A stretch of DNA of 64,000 bases from Achatina immaculata (Eukaryota > Mollusca > Gastropoda > Stylommatophora > Achatinidae), in NCBI GenBank assembly GCA_009760885.1, contig CM019713.1:28948927-29012926 (forward strand), given 5' to 3'. Numbering within the stretch: position 1 is the stretch's first letter; every line of letters starts with the position of its first letter. The position numbers and the translations under genes were made by a program. The notes beneath the pieces are model-generated. The model was given only the letters and a program-made list of their open reading frames with translations. It did no database searches and was not told where the DNA came from. Of the stretch, positions 27,101 through 40,500 are shown one piece after another.

Positions 27101-30100
27101 CATGTGACTTTGTGTGTTTTAGGGCTGTCTCTATATCATTATAAAATAGCTGTACATCTTCTTCAGAATTTTCAGATGTTGGAGCATACACTTGTATAAT
27201 ATTTATGTTTATTGGTGGTCCTTTCAGCTGGGCTAGCAGGACTCGGTCCAAGATGTTTGAATATTCTACAATTGTCCTTGCTGTTTGTTCGTCAAATATT
27301 ATTCCCACTCCTCATTCATGTTTCTCACTTCCTGAATATATTATTGTATATTTATCAGAGTTTATCTTCCCTGCACCTGTCCATCTAACTTCACTCAATC
27401 CTAATATGTTGATCTTCATCCTTTCCATTTCCCTCTTTACATTTTCTAATTTTCCAGCCTGGAATAAAGTTCTAACATTCCATGTTGCTATTTTGAACTT
27501 GTTAGTTTTGCCACCAGTAGCTTTATGACGATCTGGCCTCACCTGTGGCTTGTGAACTGCCCTACTGGACAAGGTTGTTCCAGAGGAACATCCATTAACG
27601 TCATTCATGACAAATCTATTACTCTGAGTAAGCATAATTGTTCTTGGGAGCTACAACAGTGTTTTCCCGTTGCCTTCTGCCAGTCTGCGCTAGCCTTTGG
27701 ACTCGCTGTCCTACCCACAAGGCAGTGGGAGCGAGAGGTTTTAAGGTGCCTCTTACTCATCTAGTATTCCCTTCACTGAGCACCTGAGACACTTTACAGG
27801 AGTAGTAGAGCCACCTACTACCCCACCTCGCTCTCTACAGCCAGTTGGTCCGTGCCTGCTTATTTGGGTAAATCCTTATTCACAGGGATCCTCCATATCA
27901 TATGCAAACCCACTTCTAAAAATGTAGGACTTCAACCAAGTTGTTAAGAGTAAACACATGACAAACAAACAAACAAAAAAGACAAGTGAAACATGAAAAA
28001 AAAAAGGTGGAGGAATCCAAGAAACCAAAACAAACAAAGCAAAAGACATGAAAGACACAGAAAAAAAGAGTTAAGAGCGTGCCTGAAAGTTGAACCTTGA
28101 ATGTCATTTGAAACAGCTCAGCATATTCCAAATATCTTTTATTTGTGTTATTTATATCCATTACAAAAAAAAATCTTGACAAATATGCAAAATGAAAGCT
28201 AATAAAAAGCTAAAAGACACAGAAAAAAAGAGTTAAGAGCGTGCCTGAAAGTTGAACCTTGAATGTCATTTGAAATAGCTCAGCATATTCCAAATATCTT
28301 TTTATTTGTGTTATTTATATCCATTACAAAAAAAAATCTTGACAAATATGCAAAATGAAAGTTAATAAAATCTTCCTTCAAACTTACGTGGTATTCTTCT
28401 AGGTGTGGTTGGTCGCCGAGTGGTTGTGGTGGTTGTTCGCCGAGTGGTTGTGGCTAAAAGACAAAAGAAAGTTATAAGATGAGTTCATAATAAATGCAAT
28501 AACATCAAAAAGAAAAAATAAGTGATTAGCAACTGAAGAAGTTGATATCTAGTCTGTTATATACATATACTGAAAGTACTGTCAACATTTTGTAGGACAG
28601 AAACAAGTAGATGCCTTATGAGCCAACTCCTAAATAGTATTGAGACATGCTTTACCTATATTTGACAGATACGATTCTAGTACAATATGAAGAAAGAGTA
28701 CCAAGATAACAGAAGAATGATATTTATAGCTAGATAAAGGAGAAGACCATGTGACAGAACATAAAAACCCATAGCTTTCACACAGACCATTTCATACATT
28801 TCACACAGTTCACATGAAATACAGTATTTTACATAGAGCACAAGATAGATTTCACACAGGAGACTGAACCTATATTTTACATGCTAAAAACTGGCACTAT
28901 TTATGTATGTACCCCGTGAAAAATAATAGTTCAACACCTGCTGCAGGAGGTACTGCATGTGAAGAGCTGACAAAGCTCATATGGTCATTTTTAATATTCA
29001 TACATGATAAAGTGTATGTAAACTATTAACAATTTCAGTTGAACTGCCTTTTATTTTAAATGCCTTCATCCTGATATGTAAAAATGTTTACACAAGACTA
29101 AGCATATACCAACATATAGATATTTATTTTCATGCATGTTCTTTACGCATAATAGTAAATTGTTATTCTTCACTAAAGCAGTACTTCCAGTCAATCCAGC
29201 TGTAAGAAATGGTAACCTGAAACACCTGTGCTGTGAAGTGTACTTATCTTTGAAAACAGAGAATAGCTTCCTGCAGGTTGTGACACAACTACACTGTACA
29301 CACAACTATCAGTGCATGAAGGAAAAGACATGATATTTACAGAAAAAAGAAATTCAGTCTCATCAGTATCAACTAAATCTAAGTTGACCACAAGTAAACG
29401 CAACACAAAAAAATGTATACAGTAAACCCTTGATTTAATGGATTATGGCAGGAAGTGGCATTTTTTAATAATAAAATTCTTAAGACAATGCATTAAATCT
29501 GATTGGACAGTAGCTTCAGGCAGACTGAGACTGACACAAATCAAGTCTAGGCTAACCAAAACAAGTTTGATATGAAAAGTGAATGATGTGGCATATAAAA
29601 ATTTCAATTTTTAAAAATTCTTATTAATTTATGTACTGTAGTATTATATATCAAGTCCTTTAACTCTTTCCGTGCCACAGGAAGAAACAAGGACGTTCAG
29701 TTATGTGCCAGAGTAAAAACGCGGGTCTTGATAGGGTTAGGGGGTATAGTTGTAAAATGGAATGGAAAACAGTATTTCCATGTACTTCCATATACTTATT
29801 TTGTTTCAAAGTATAACTAAATGAATGAAAATTTCATAAATGCAGAGTTTTTTTAGGAAAAAAGAAGTAATGTGATGTTTTTAGACACTGATTGTGCCCA
29901 GCTTACCATCGGCTAGGTCTAGATATGCACTACTTACTATCTGAGATGTCTAGATCTACTTGTCAATCTCATATTCTGATTCTATGTTGCATTCTCACTA
30001 AATTAATGTCTGAAATAACCTTCTAACTACTTCTCCCATCATATAATATGTCTAGATCTACTTGGGATACATTCAAGAGCAGTGGGGTGGTCACAGGCCA

Positions 30101-33100
30101 TGTCCATACCCCTATCTACATCATCAAAAATTGAAAAATTTTGGTCTTTCTCTTCCTTTTTCTCATTCGAAATCGCTCGTAACTAGGCACTCTTTCGCCA
30201 TTTTGAAAAGTGTCACCGGAATCATGGATGAAATATGTACAATGTAAATGTTACACCAGTTGTTTTATTGAAACAAACCAAAAGTAAAAAAATTGACGCC
30301 TGGTAAGCAACGGGGGTACAGGAAGTGTAAAAAATTTTACGCCCGGCATGGAAAGAGTTAAATTTGAAATCGGTTATATCAGGGTCTGTTAGATTGAGGG
30401 TTTACCATATGTATTTTTTATGTCTGTAATTTTATTCTTCAAACTAACTTGTTGGTCTTCTAGTAGTTGTTGTTCTCTGAGTTGTTGTCACCGTTGTCAG
30501 CTGAGTTGTTGTCCGCTGTACAACTGTTTTAAATGAAATCCCAGCAAAGATATAAAGTGAGTTTTTGTTTTTTTAAATGAATGAAATCACATTAAACAAA
30601 AATAGCTACAGTTATTACAGGATGAAATATACAATAAATTACTTCCATTCATATTCATAAGATCTTTGTCTCTCATTGCTGCATACTCTCTGCTGAATTC
30701 TTATATTATTCTTTGAAAACAAGACTGAAGCACAGAGATGTCAGATGCATTTAGCACAGCATCTAGGTATGTGATATAGGTAACAGAAATGCCCTTTTTT
30801 GCACTAACCCTCACTCAACCATGTTTATTTTCTCACAAAAAAAAAATGGGACCCATACAGAACTCATGTGGAGTTTCATGATTTGTTGAAAATAGATAGG
30901 AAAAAAAAATCACTAGAGTTTACTCCCTCTCTGAAACACACATTACAGTTTGATAATCGCATGTGAACACATCTATGTTATATAATGGCAAACATACATG
31001 ATCTTGATGGGGTATTGAATAAAAAATGTAGTTAAAATTAAAAATCAGGAAAAGATTACCTCCAACTACTACATATGAGAATTCTTGAAGTCCCTGGGTT
31101 AGCCCTCTTAGTTAACCCTTAACATGAATTAAAGAAATAAAACTGCTCATACTATTTTCATCAGAAAGTTTCTTCATTGATTTTTTAAAAAATGGGAAGA
31201 ACTAACAGTAAACAAAAGGACTGATTGCCACAGAAAACAATCTCAAAAAGTTTCAAGCTGCCAAAAGTGAGGAAAAAAAATACCTCTAGCCATTCTGTTT
31301 CGGTATATGCCAGGAATTCGTCTCAGATCTTCTTCTCTGTTAACTAAAGTTCTATATTCCTCCACTGGTCTTGAGCTGATCACATCAAGTTCACTGCTGT
31401 CTCTAACATTAAAACCAATTGTGTATATGTCTGTACCAAGTTCTTTTAGGCGATTTGCTGCTGCATAGCTTTCCTGACCATTGAGGCTTCTTTCATTACC
31501 TAAAATGCCAAGATATAATCATTATAACACTGCTTCATTCTACACAATCATATTTTTATTTGACTGTAAATGTAGCCCCTTTATTTACCCTTTCCAATCC
31601 TTAGTTAAAGATTTCTTGTATAAGTGGAACAAGATACAATTAATATTTATTATTATTTATATACAAAACAATACTTAATCAGGTTATTAATTAGTTCATT
31701 TATTAAAATCAGTTTCCATAAATTATTTTCGCACACAAAAGTTTAAACTGTAAATTCTGGATTAGGCTTTCCTTGCTGCTAATAATATTATGAGGTTACA
31801 CTAGTGAAATTTTTAGTAATGCATGCTGAACATCTTACATCCTTCAACATCACATAAGACACATATGGTAGTTCCATCCAGGAATTTTATGCCTATTAAT
31901 GTGGCTTCTCTTAACAATATCCTCTTTAGAGTTTCACGTGGTCGATCTCTTTTTCTTTGGCCTGTTGTGTTCCACTTGATAGCTTGTTTTGGGATTATCT
32001 GACTGTTTCTTCTCATCACATGACCGATTTATGTCCATCTCCTTCTCCTGATCACCCATGAGACTGGTTGTTGTTCACTCATCTGCCTTATCTCTGCATT
32101 GTTCTTGAATTCACTCCACTTGATGCTGAGTATTTTCCTTAGGCATTTGTTTTCAAAAGAATCTAGTTTCTTGTCTGTTACTTTAGTTATTTTCCAGCTT
32201 TTGCGTGCATAAATGAGGGTGGATATTATATTTGAATTGAATAATCTTAGCTTAGTTTTTGCACTTTTAAATTTTGAGTGCCATATATTCTCAAGATTCT
32301 TGAAAGTGATTGCTAAACATTTAGTAACATATACATTGACAAGTTGTAACCAATGTTTCCTCTAAAGTTTTGCAGCCTGTGTGCAAAATGTTCAGCTCAT
32401 ATGCAAAAAAATTTTGTGCGTGCAAATGTGTGTAGTAACACACGCATGCACATACACATACACACTGTAAAGGCATGCACTTTAAATAATAGGATAAAAC
32501 CTGTTGTACTTTTCAGTTACCGGTAATTTTTTAAAAAAAAACAAAACAGGATGGTTCTAATGTTGTTGATCACAATGTCTGGTGTTAGTTACCAAGATCA
32601 ATTTGCATACCTGAGCAGCTCAATGGACATTCTCCTTTTCCAAGATGTGGTAATAATTCATCTGCCCATTTATTTTAATTACCCTCTATTCTCTGTGTGC
32701 CCACTTGCCACATCATGATTTTGCTACAGTACTGTATAATAAAGTAATAATACAGTACTACTGAAACTACGCAATAAAAGACCAGTTGAAACATTCGATC
32801 CGAAAGTCATTTCTCAACAAGACAGAAGCAGTTAAGGAAAAACATGTACCATCATTGTATTTTTCTTGATCACAATTATAGCACGGAGTAACATCTGGAA
32901 GCTAGAAAATAAAAATAACAGTTTCATTTTTCTTTTTGCATGGCTCTAAAACTTTTATGCTTGGTATGATTTTTTTCTGTGTGTGGCTGTGCAGCTTAGA
33001 GGGAACAGTGGTTGTAACCTATAAAAAAGTGATGGAGGAAAAAATTACAATGTTAATTTTTTAATTCACCTGAGAGCAACATCAACAATCTCAGGAATTT

Positions 33101-36100
33101 TCTACCTGACCAAAAGACATGCCTTCCAAGACACTACTGCCATAAAAACTCCTGCATTTTTTTTAGGCCTACTCACTTACAGATTACCCCTCTCTGTAAA
33201 CTGAATCTTGTGAAATGAAGCAAAACATTCTATCAGCCTACCCCTTTTCATCAACTTCCACTCTGTGGTGCAGCAGAGGCTATGGACCAACTAACACAGA
33301 AAATGACGTAGACAACCACACCAAAATACCTTACCTGTGAGAAAGATTACAAAATTCCTGGCCAATGGTCTGTCACCATTGCCAGGAGTAAATGTGTTGG
33401 TTCTTACATAATCAAAAGCTTCTGCAACATTTGGACGGCCACTAATACGTTGATTTCTGAGCTGTCCTACAGCATTTACTACTTCATCTCGGAAGTTGTA
33501 GCTGCAGAGAAGAAATCAAACATTTCTTCATTGTTATTTCCTTAGTCAAAGAAGGACTCGTTAGACAATTTTTGCTGCTCGGATTTTTGTGACTTAATGT
33601 TCAGTGTGAAGAACTTACAAATAAATAGTTTCATGAAAATACTGCATAAGCATCAGAGTTCAAACATGAAAAGCAGTGAGTGCAAAAGAAAAGCTATTAG
33701 CATAAAAAACAGAAACTTAAGTGTTTTGAAAGAAATGAGAGGACCTGTGATATTGTAAGAGCTAGAGGCATTAATGAAGCACTTTTACTTACCATCAGAA
33801 GCAAATGTGAGAAACTGAAACTTATGGTGGAATAACTTCAAGTACAGCTATATCAATAGGAACAGGACTAAATGATATTGAAGAAAGGGAGAAATTGCTC
33901 AGGCAGGGATTGAAGATCAAACACATAACAAAATCAGGAACAGCTTTTGTCACAATCAACCAGAAAACACTTGCTACATATGATGGCCTTGAAAAAAAAA
34001 CAATATCTAAATCCTGCAGAAGTTCTTCCTTTTTAGCTGTGGCTGGTTTAGAGGTTTCAAAAATCGCTCCAATTTCCATAATATCGAAGAAGCTGCAAGT
34101 GTAGATGAGTAAGAGGCAAAGAAAACCCACCAGTGACAAAAAACACTAACAGAAGAAGAAGGTTATATTTTGGATCAAATTTTTAATTTTAATGAAACAA
34201 GTCTTCATATTAAATGTATGCCTTCAAGGACCTACATTTCACAGGCTGAAAAACATACTTCTGGATTTAAAGGTGTAAAAAGTAGAATAACGGTGATGCT
34301 TGATTGATACACTGCCAGTGAGACTTTAACTCTTTCTGTGCCCAGAAAAAAAATGTGGACATTCCCATCAGTGCCACACAAAAAGCGCGGGTCTTGATAT
34401 GTATAGGGGATATAGTTGTAAAAGTGAATGTACAAAGTATTTCCACTTTAAAAGTATGCATATTATGCATGAAAATAGTTGCAAATGTAAGAAGATTTCA
34501 TAAATGAAGAGTTTTTTAGGAAAAAAGTATTGTGATGATTTTAGCTGATAACTGTGCAGTGCTTATCATCAGTGATGCCTAGATGTACAATGTTTACCAT
34601 CGGCGATTTCCAGATTTATTTAAATTTTCTTTCGATCTTGTCGTGTGGTGGCATTCTCACTAAAATAATGTCTGAAATAACCATCTAACTACTTCTCCAG
34701 TCCATTTAATAGGTCTAGATGTACTTGGGGTACATTCAGGAAGAGTGGTAAGGTCATAGGACATGTCTTTCATTCATTCATTTGCATGTCCCTTGTGGAA
34801 CTTTGCCTCTCAAACAGCACTCCTGTAGGCCTCTCGGTTGTGAGCAAGATGGCCTGCTGGTGCTGCGTGGACATGACCTTATGCTTCCGAAATCACAATA
34901 AATACTGAAATTTCTCCAGTAAAACATCTATTTCGCTCGGTTGTTAGCTACGCTTTAGATTGAACTATGACAGGTCACCAGACATGCGCAGATAAATTGT
35001 GTACAATAAAAAGTTTTACAATAGTTTTACGTTGCAATGAAACAAAATTGCTATAACGAACATGGCAGTCACTAGACTAACAAGAAGTTGTCGCGATATC
35101 GATTATGGCAGGGAAAGAGTTAAGCTTAAGTCTTTTGGTGATTTATCATTCTGCAAATCAGTGGGCTTCAAGGAAAAATCAAGCTTTGGTGTTTGCTAAA
35201 GCCATAGTGAGAAAAGTGAATGACAGTTCAAAGTCTGTTATGAAATATTTGTTGAATCTTGTTGTGGTGAAGTATGAAAATATTATGGGAAGAAGAAAGC
35301 TTAGCTTTTAATGCTTGAATAATTCTGGATACTGCACCAAGTCATCACTAATTATAACTGAGTTCAGCCCAAATGTGAAATTCATCTTTTTATCACTAAA
35401 AATTATATCTCTATTCATTCATTTGCATGTCCCTTGTCCTTGTAAGTCTCTCAGTTGTGAGCAAGATGGCCTGCTGCTGATGCATCCATTTGCAGATCAT
35501 CAACGATGTCTTGCAGCCATCTTCACCTTGGTCTTCCTCTCTTTCTTTTTCCCATTATGTACATTCCAAGAGGGTCTTCTCTAGATTATCATGATGTTTA
35601 ATGTATCCAGAATATATAAGTTTTCTCTCTTTAATCCTCTTTACTATCCAGCCTTCTTCAATATTAAGTTCTTGTAGTATGGTTATATTTGTTCTTTTTT
35701 TTGTGTCCATGATATTTGAAGAACTCTTCTGTAGCATTTACATTCAAAAGCATTTATGTTTTTCTCAGCTGTTTTGTTAAGTGTCCAGGTCTCACAAGCA
35801 TATGTTGCGATGGGAAAGATGCATGTCCTTAAAAATCTTATTTTTGTAGTTCTGTCTGTTCCTCTCCACAGATTCTTCAGTTGTTTTACTTTCTGAAGAG
35901 CAATAGATGTCCTCCTTTTAATTTCCCTCATTGTATCTCCATTATTAGCTAGAAGTGATTCAAAATATTCAAAACTCTCCACTTCTTCCAGTTTTTCCTC
36001 ATTGATACATATTTCAGCTGCCTTGTTTGTTTTGTCAGTTGTCATCAATTTAGTTTTCTTCGCATTAAGATACAGGTTTCATTCTTCGCTGTTCTTATGG

Positions 36101-37564
36101 GCTGACATAATTAATTTTTCCATTCCTTTGTGAATATTGTATCTTGTAATCTATCTGTATATAACCATATCTCTCTTACAGCTGCTATATTGAATTGTGA
36201 CAGTAACATTTAAAGCTCACAGATTAGCTGAACATTCCAGATGCTGATTGATGTTACTGAAGGGAAAAGTGCTGAAACCATAACAGAATTCAGGAAGAAA
36301 TATAATATTAACATGCTATCAATAACCTTGTAGACCCTTGGAAGGATGTATCCAAATAATGTTTGCATCATGTTTGGTGGAAACTTACCCCACATTCAGT
36401 TTGTGATTCTAAAGGTTTTGAATCCTTAAGGCAAATAAAAGAAATCACTGCCAGCTGTATTCAACTAGCAAAGCAGGTGGGATTTGTGGAAGTTCAACTT
36501 GAAGATGTTATAGAGCTTCTAGATGCTAAACCTGATGATCTCACTTTAGGCTGGGCAAAAAGTCCCACTACAGCCGTTGTTATGTGTAAAAACTTGTGTA
36601 GCTCTTGCTGAGTGTGTAAGGCTGCATGGGTTTCTACACATAACAACAGCTGTAGTGGGACTTTTTGCCCACTTTGTACTTCACAGTTATAATAAATTAT
36701 GCTGGATAACACTAGGTTCTTCTGATTGCAACTGGTATGCTGTATTTATACAACATTTTTGTTTTCCATGTTGTTTCTGCTGCATTTACATGCAAAATAT
36801 TTATGTTTATTTTATGAGTTTAGCACTACATTGTAAAAAAAAAGAATATAAATAAATTTTGCCTTTTGCACTGAGGCCATGACCACATTTATATGTTTGA
36901 AAATGCTGTAATAAATCTATATATCAGGGTGGTGGTGGTGGGGGGGGGCCAGGCACCACAAAACTCTCACACAGGCCTCATACTATCTAGTTACACCACT
37001 GCTTCTAGGTATGAAGGATAATAATCATTCTCTCTTTCTGTCTGATTCTTGAGAAAGAGTTTCAGATGCCAAAAAATAATTTGAAAATAAGAAACAGAGT
37101 GAGAACAAGGTTAGTTATTAACGCAAAATCTTTTCTCTCTCTGTCAGTATGCTTCTGGGAAGTGATGAGGAATGAAAATGACAATGATGAATTCTTTGGT
37201 ATGCTATAAATTCGGCATTACAGGAAACATTACAGGCACAATTCAGGGTATCCTAAGAACGGACAAGGAGGAGGCTGCATGAGCCACTTTGGATAGGCTG
37301 CATAAGGAGGACAACATCTGGGTGGATGACAGCAATCGCAACAGGAGGATAATTGAGCTAGGGGAGGAGAGGAGAAGTGGACTTTTTTTTTTTCCAAAAG
37401 AAGTGGTTTAGTGCACGTTACCTACAACCAGTGTGTGATATCTGGGAGTGCCCAAAGTGCAGGGATACCAGTTTCTGATTACAGATTACAGAATACAGAT
37501 TACATAATATAGATTACAGAATACAGATTACAGAATACAGATAGATTACAAGAAACAGTACTTA

Positions 37565-37597
<33 letters not shown>

Positions 37598-40500
37598 GCT
37601 TGAAAGCACAATGGAACTTTACATCTAAAATATTCCTACATAAAATACCTGTTGAGATTGAAATCAGTTCTAGGTCTGGAGTCAAAGGTCACAGTACCAA
37701 TTCTCCACTGGCCAGAATCTACATCAACCTGTGAAGCAAAGTCCCTTACAAGTGATTTCATCCACCTAAAACTGTCGTCATCAACTGATGAGTCCACTAC
37801 AAACACAAGGTCTGTGCCTGTCTCGCTGACTCCTGAATGATGATCACAGAAAGCATTATTAGTAAATGTCACAGAATATTGTATGATTGTCTTGTCTAAA
37901 ATAGATGAGATGTAAAACAAAGAGACTTGTTATTAGCAAAGTGACAGAAGCGTAGGTATGGTTGGGCTTGAAAAGTTGTACTTAGCGCTCTTAATATGTG
38001 AGGGAAAGAAAAATATCATAATGAATAACAGCAGAACTCTTGACTCCTGTTTCCTTCATTGCCGAGTTAGGAGTTTGGCATGCTTCATCTCTAAGTAACT
38101 AGGGGATTATCCTTTTGTGGCTTGATGGTTGCTCTTGTTACTTGTTCATTATGGTGATCCTGAACACTAGGAGACTCTGTTTTCAAAAGTAACATTATAA
38201 AATGAACTCTGATTCTATTTTCAAAGATGACATTATAAAATGAACTTTGACCACAAGTCAGTGATGTTCTTTCTCAAGAGAATAGCACTTATCTCAAAAC
38301 TTTACTGAGATCTTACTTTTAGATATTTGGTTTAATATGTGACAGCTGCAAAATTAGTAGAAATGAGATGCGTATATATATATATATATATATCTACTTG
38401 AAGAATTAACACATGTAAGTGGCAAAAAAAAATGTTGGCACTGCGAGGCAAATGAATAAAAGAACAAAAGTGTTCCTCAGAGAAGAGGGAGGGAATATAT
38501 TTTTCAGCTTATATGACAAGCTCAATTTTATTTTTCCTTCTACAAAAGTCCTGTGTTCTCAAAATTGTTTCTTCAACTTCCAGCTAAATTAAACTTCTAA
38601 TTAGAAAAATTTACACACTACACAAACATTAGTGAGGAGGTTTGTGCAAACGTATCTCATGTCAGTTTCAAGCCAGAGCTACCACAGGCAACACTGTGAC
38701 AGATATAGGTACCTGGCTTCTCCTGCAGCTGGGAAAGACAGCCAGTCATGATTACTTTATGTTGTGCCAAAAGGTGTCATCGTTCACAACTTTTGCCTCA
38801 CTGGCTTAATACAGGGCTACCTTGCTAACCTACTTTTTAACACACATTTTGTTGCGTAAGTATTAAAAAATAAATTAATTGAAACATTTTTCTGGAAACT
38901 TACTAGGTGCTCTTTTAGCAGTGGTTGTGGTAGGAAACTCTGTGGCAGTTGTTTGCTGAATAGTTGGTTGCCGTGTTGCCCTCTCTCCTATGAAATCAGA
39001 AGAGAATTTCCAGCTTAATTTGTAATAAAAATGTAAATTTCATATAATAAAATACATAATTATTGTGGTTAAAAAAATTAAAGATGCAAAAATAGGCATT
39101 TTTAAAAATGTATATCACTTGTGTTTACAAATAGAAGCTTACAATGTGTGCAAATGAGTGATTACATGATTGCCAAAGGAGTGACTATTTAAAAAGAATG
39201 GAACAGGAAACTGTAGCTACCAACATTAAATAAAACTGATGTATTTTAACTTTCTCACAGTATCATTTGCTACTTCCATTTCACTTCAATGTTACTTCTC
39301 TCTCCATGTGTTTTGACTCTTTATGTTAAATTTATGAAAGGCAGTTGATCATGAAACACCTGTAATGCTATCAGACATGAATAAATTTCTTTCTCCTGTA
39401 AATACTTATTTTTAAAAAAAGAAAGTTCATGTTCAAATTGACTACTTGTCTGTTAAGAAAAATAATGCAAAACTAAATTGCCACAGTAGGTTTTTGCTGA
39501 ATAGGAATTGGTTAATACTGAATGATCCAATCACTTGAGATATGCAGATGATACAGTATTAATAGCAAAGAGTGAAAAAGAACTACAATAATTGCTGAAC
39601 ACAGTAGTAAAAGAAAGTGAAAACTGTAGTCTTACATTGAACAAGAAGAAAACAGAAGTTATGGTCCTCTCAAAGAAAAAAGTGATTCCTAAATGTAAAA
39701 CAACAGTAAACGGCACAATGCTGAAACTAGTGGACAAGTTTAGATATTTGGGGACACTACTGACCTCAGATGGAAGATGCCTAACTGAGATAAAGAGCAT
39801 TCATTTATTCATTTGCATGTCCCTTGCAGAACTTTGCCTCTCTAACAGCACTCCTGTAGGCCTCTCAGTTGTGAGCAAGATGGCCTGCTGCTGATGCATC
39901 CATTTGTAGCTCATCAACGATGTCTTGCAGCCATCTTCACCTTGGTCTTCCTCTCTTTCTTTTTCCCATTATGTACAATTCCAAGAGGGTCTTCTCTAGA
40001 TTATCATGACGTTTAATGTGTCCAAAATATTTAAGTTTTCTCTCCTCTTTACTAGCCAGCCCCTTCTTCAATATTAAGTTCTTGTAATATGGATATATTT
40101 GTTCTTTTTTGTTTCCATGATATTTGAAGAACTCTTCTGTAGCATTTACATTCAAAAGCATTTATGTGTTTCTCAGCTGTTTTGTTAAGTGTCCAGGTCT
40201 CACAAGCATATGTTGCAATGGAAAGATGCATTCCCTTAAAAATCTTATTTTTGTAGTTCTGTCTGTTCCTCTCCACAGATTCTTTAGTTGTTTAACTTTC
40301 TGAAGAGTAATAGATGTCCTTTTAATTTCCTTCATTGTATGTCTACTATTAGTTAGTAGTGATCCAAGATATTCAAAACTCTCCACTTCTTCCAATTTTT
40401 CCTCATTGATATATATTTCAGCTGCCTTGTTTGTTTTGTCAGTTGTCATCAATTTAGTTTTCTTCACATTAAGATAGAGGTTTTGCTCTTCACTGTTCTT

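Larger units (their letters stand above)
23092..27893 (-). mobile_element. LINE-B, near full-length, with three nested insertions
   Basis: On the minus strand, from 27.9 kb down, are a 5' leader, an APE endonuclease (NKFKIATWNVRTLFQAGKLE, ILGLSEVRWTGAGKI, GVGIIFDE, INIIQVYAPTSENSEEDVQ, VTIVMGDFNAKVGKER), a linker region (MHKRISELTGRKTKYATGCL), reverse transcriptase blocks and the C-terminal region 23095-23910 (LRYADDTVLIAENQQDLQNL, EPILLYGSESWTIGRSAQKS, DSLTGWCERRSPTELMACMK). The tail is an ATG-type microsatellite. Insertions are a TTAA element at 23876-24955, LINE-A at 25547-25719 and LINE-F at 26310-26649. Absence of RNase H and the endonuclease type suggest an RTE-like clade. Remaining frameshifts make it inactive. 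Confidence 0.9.

Noticed and set aside
18328..30247. 61-codon ORF starting MGYIQEQWGGHRPCPY shared by two loci (18328-18513 and 30062-30247)
   Set aside because: Both lie at the same place in copies of the TTAA MITE; similarity follows from the shared DNA, and copy 3 does not keep it. No domain.
36363..36611. Possible host protein with a helical C-terminus
   Set aside because: The WKL.P and acidic ELL motifs match the C-terminus of Tigger-type transposases and the upstream frame is broken.
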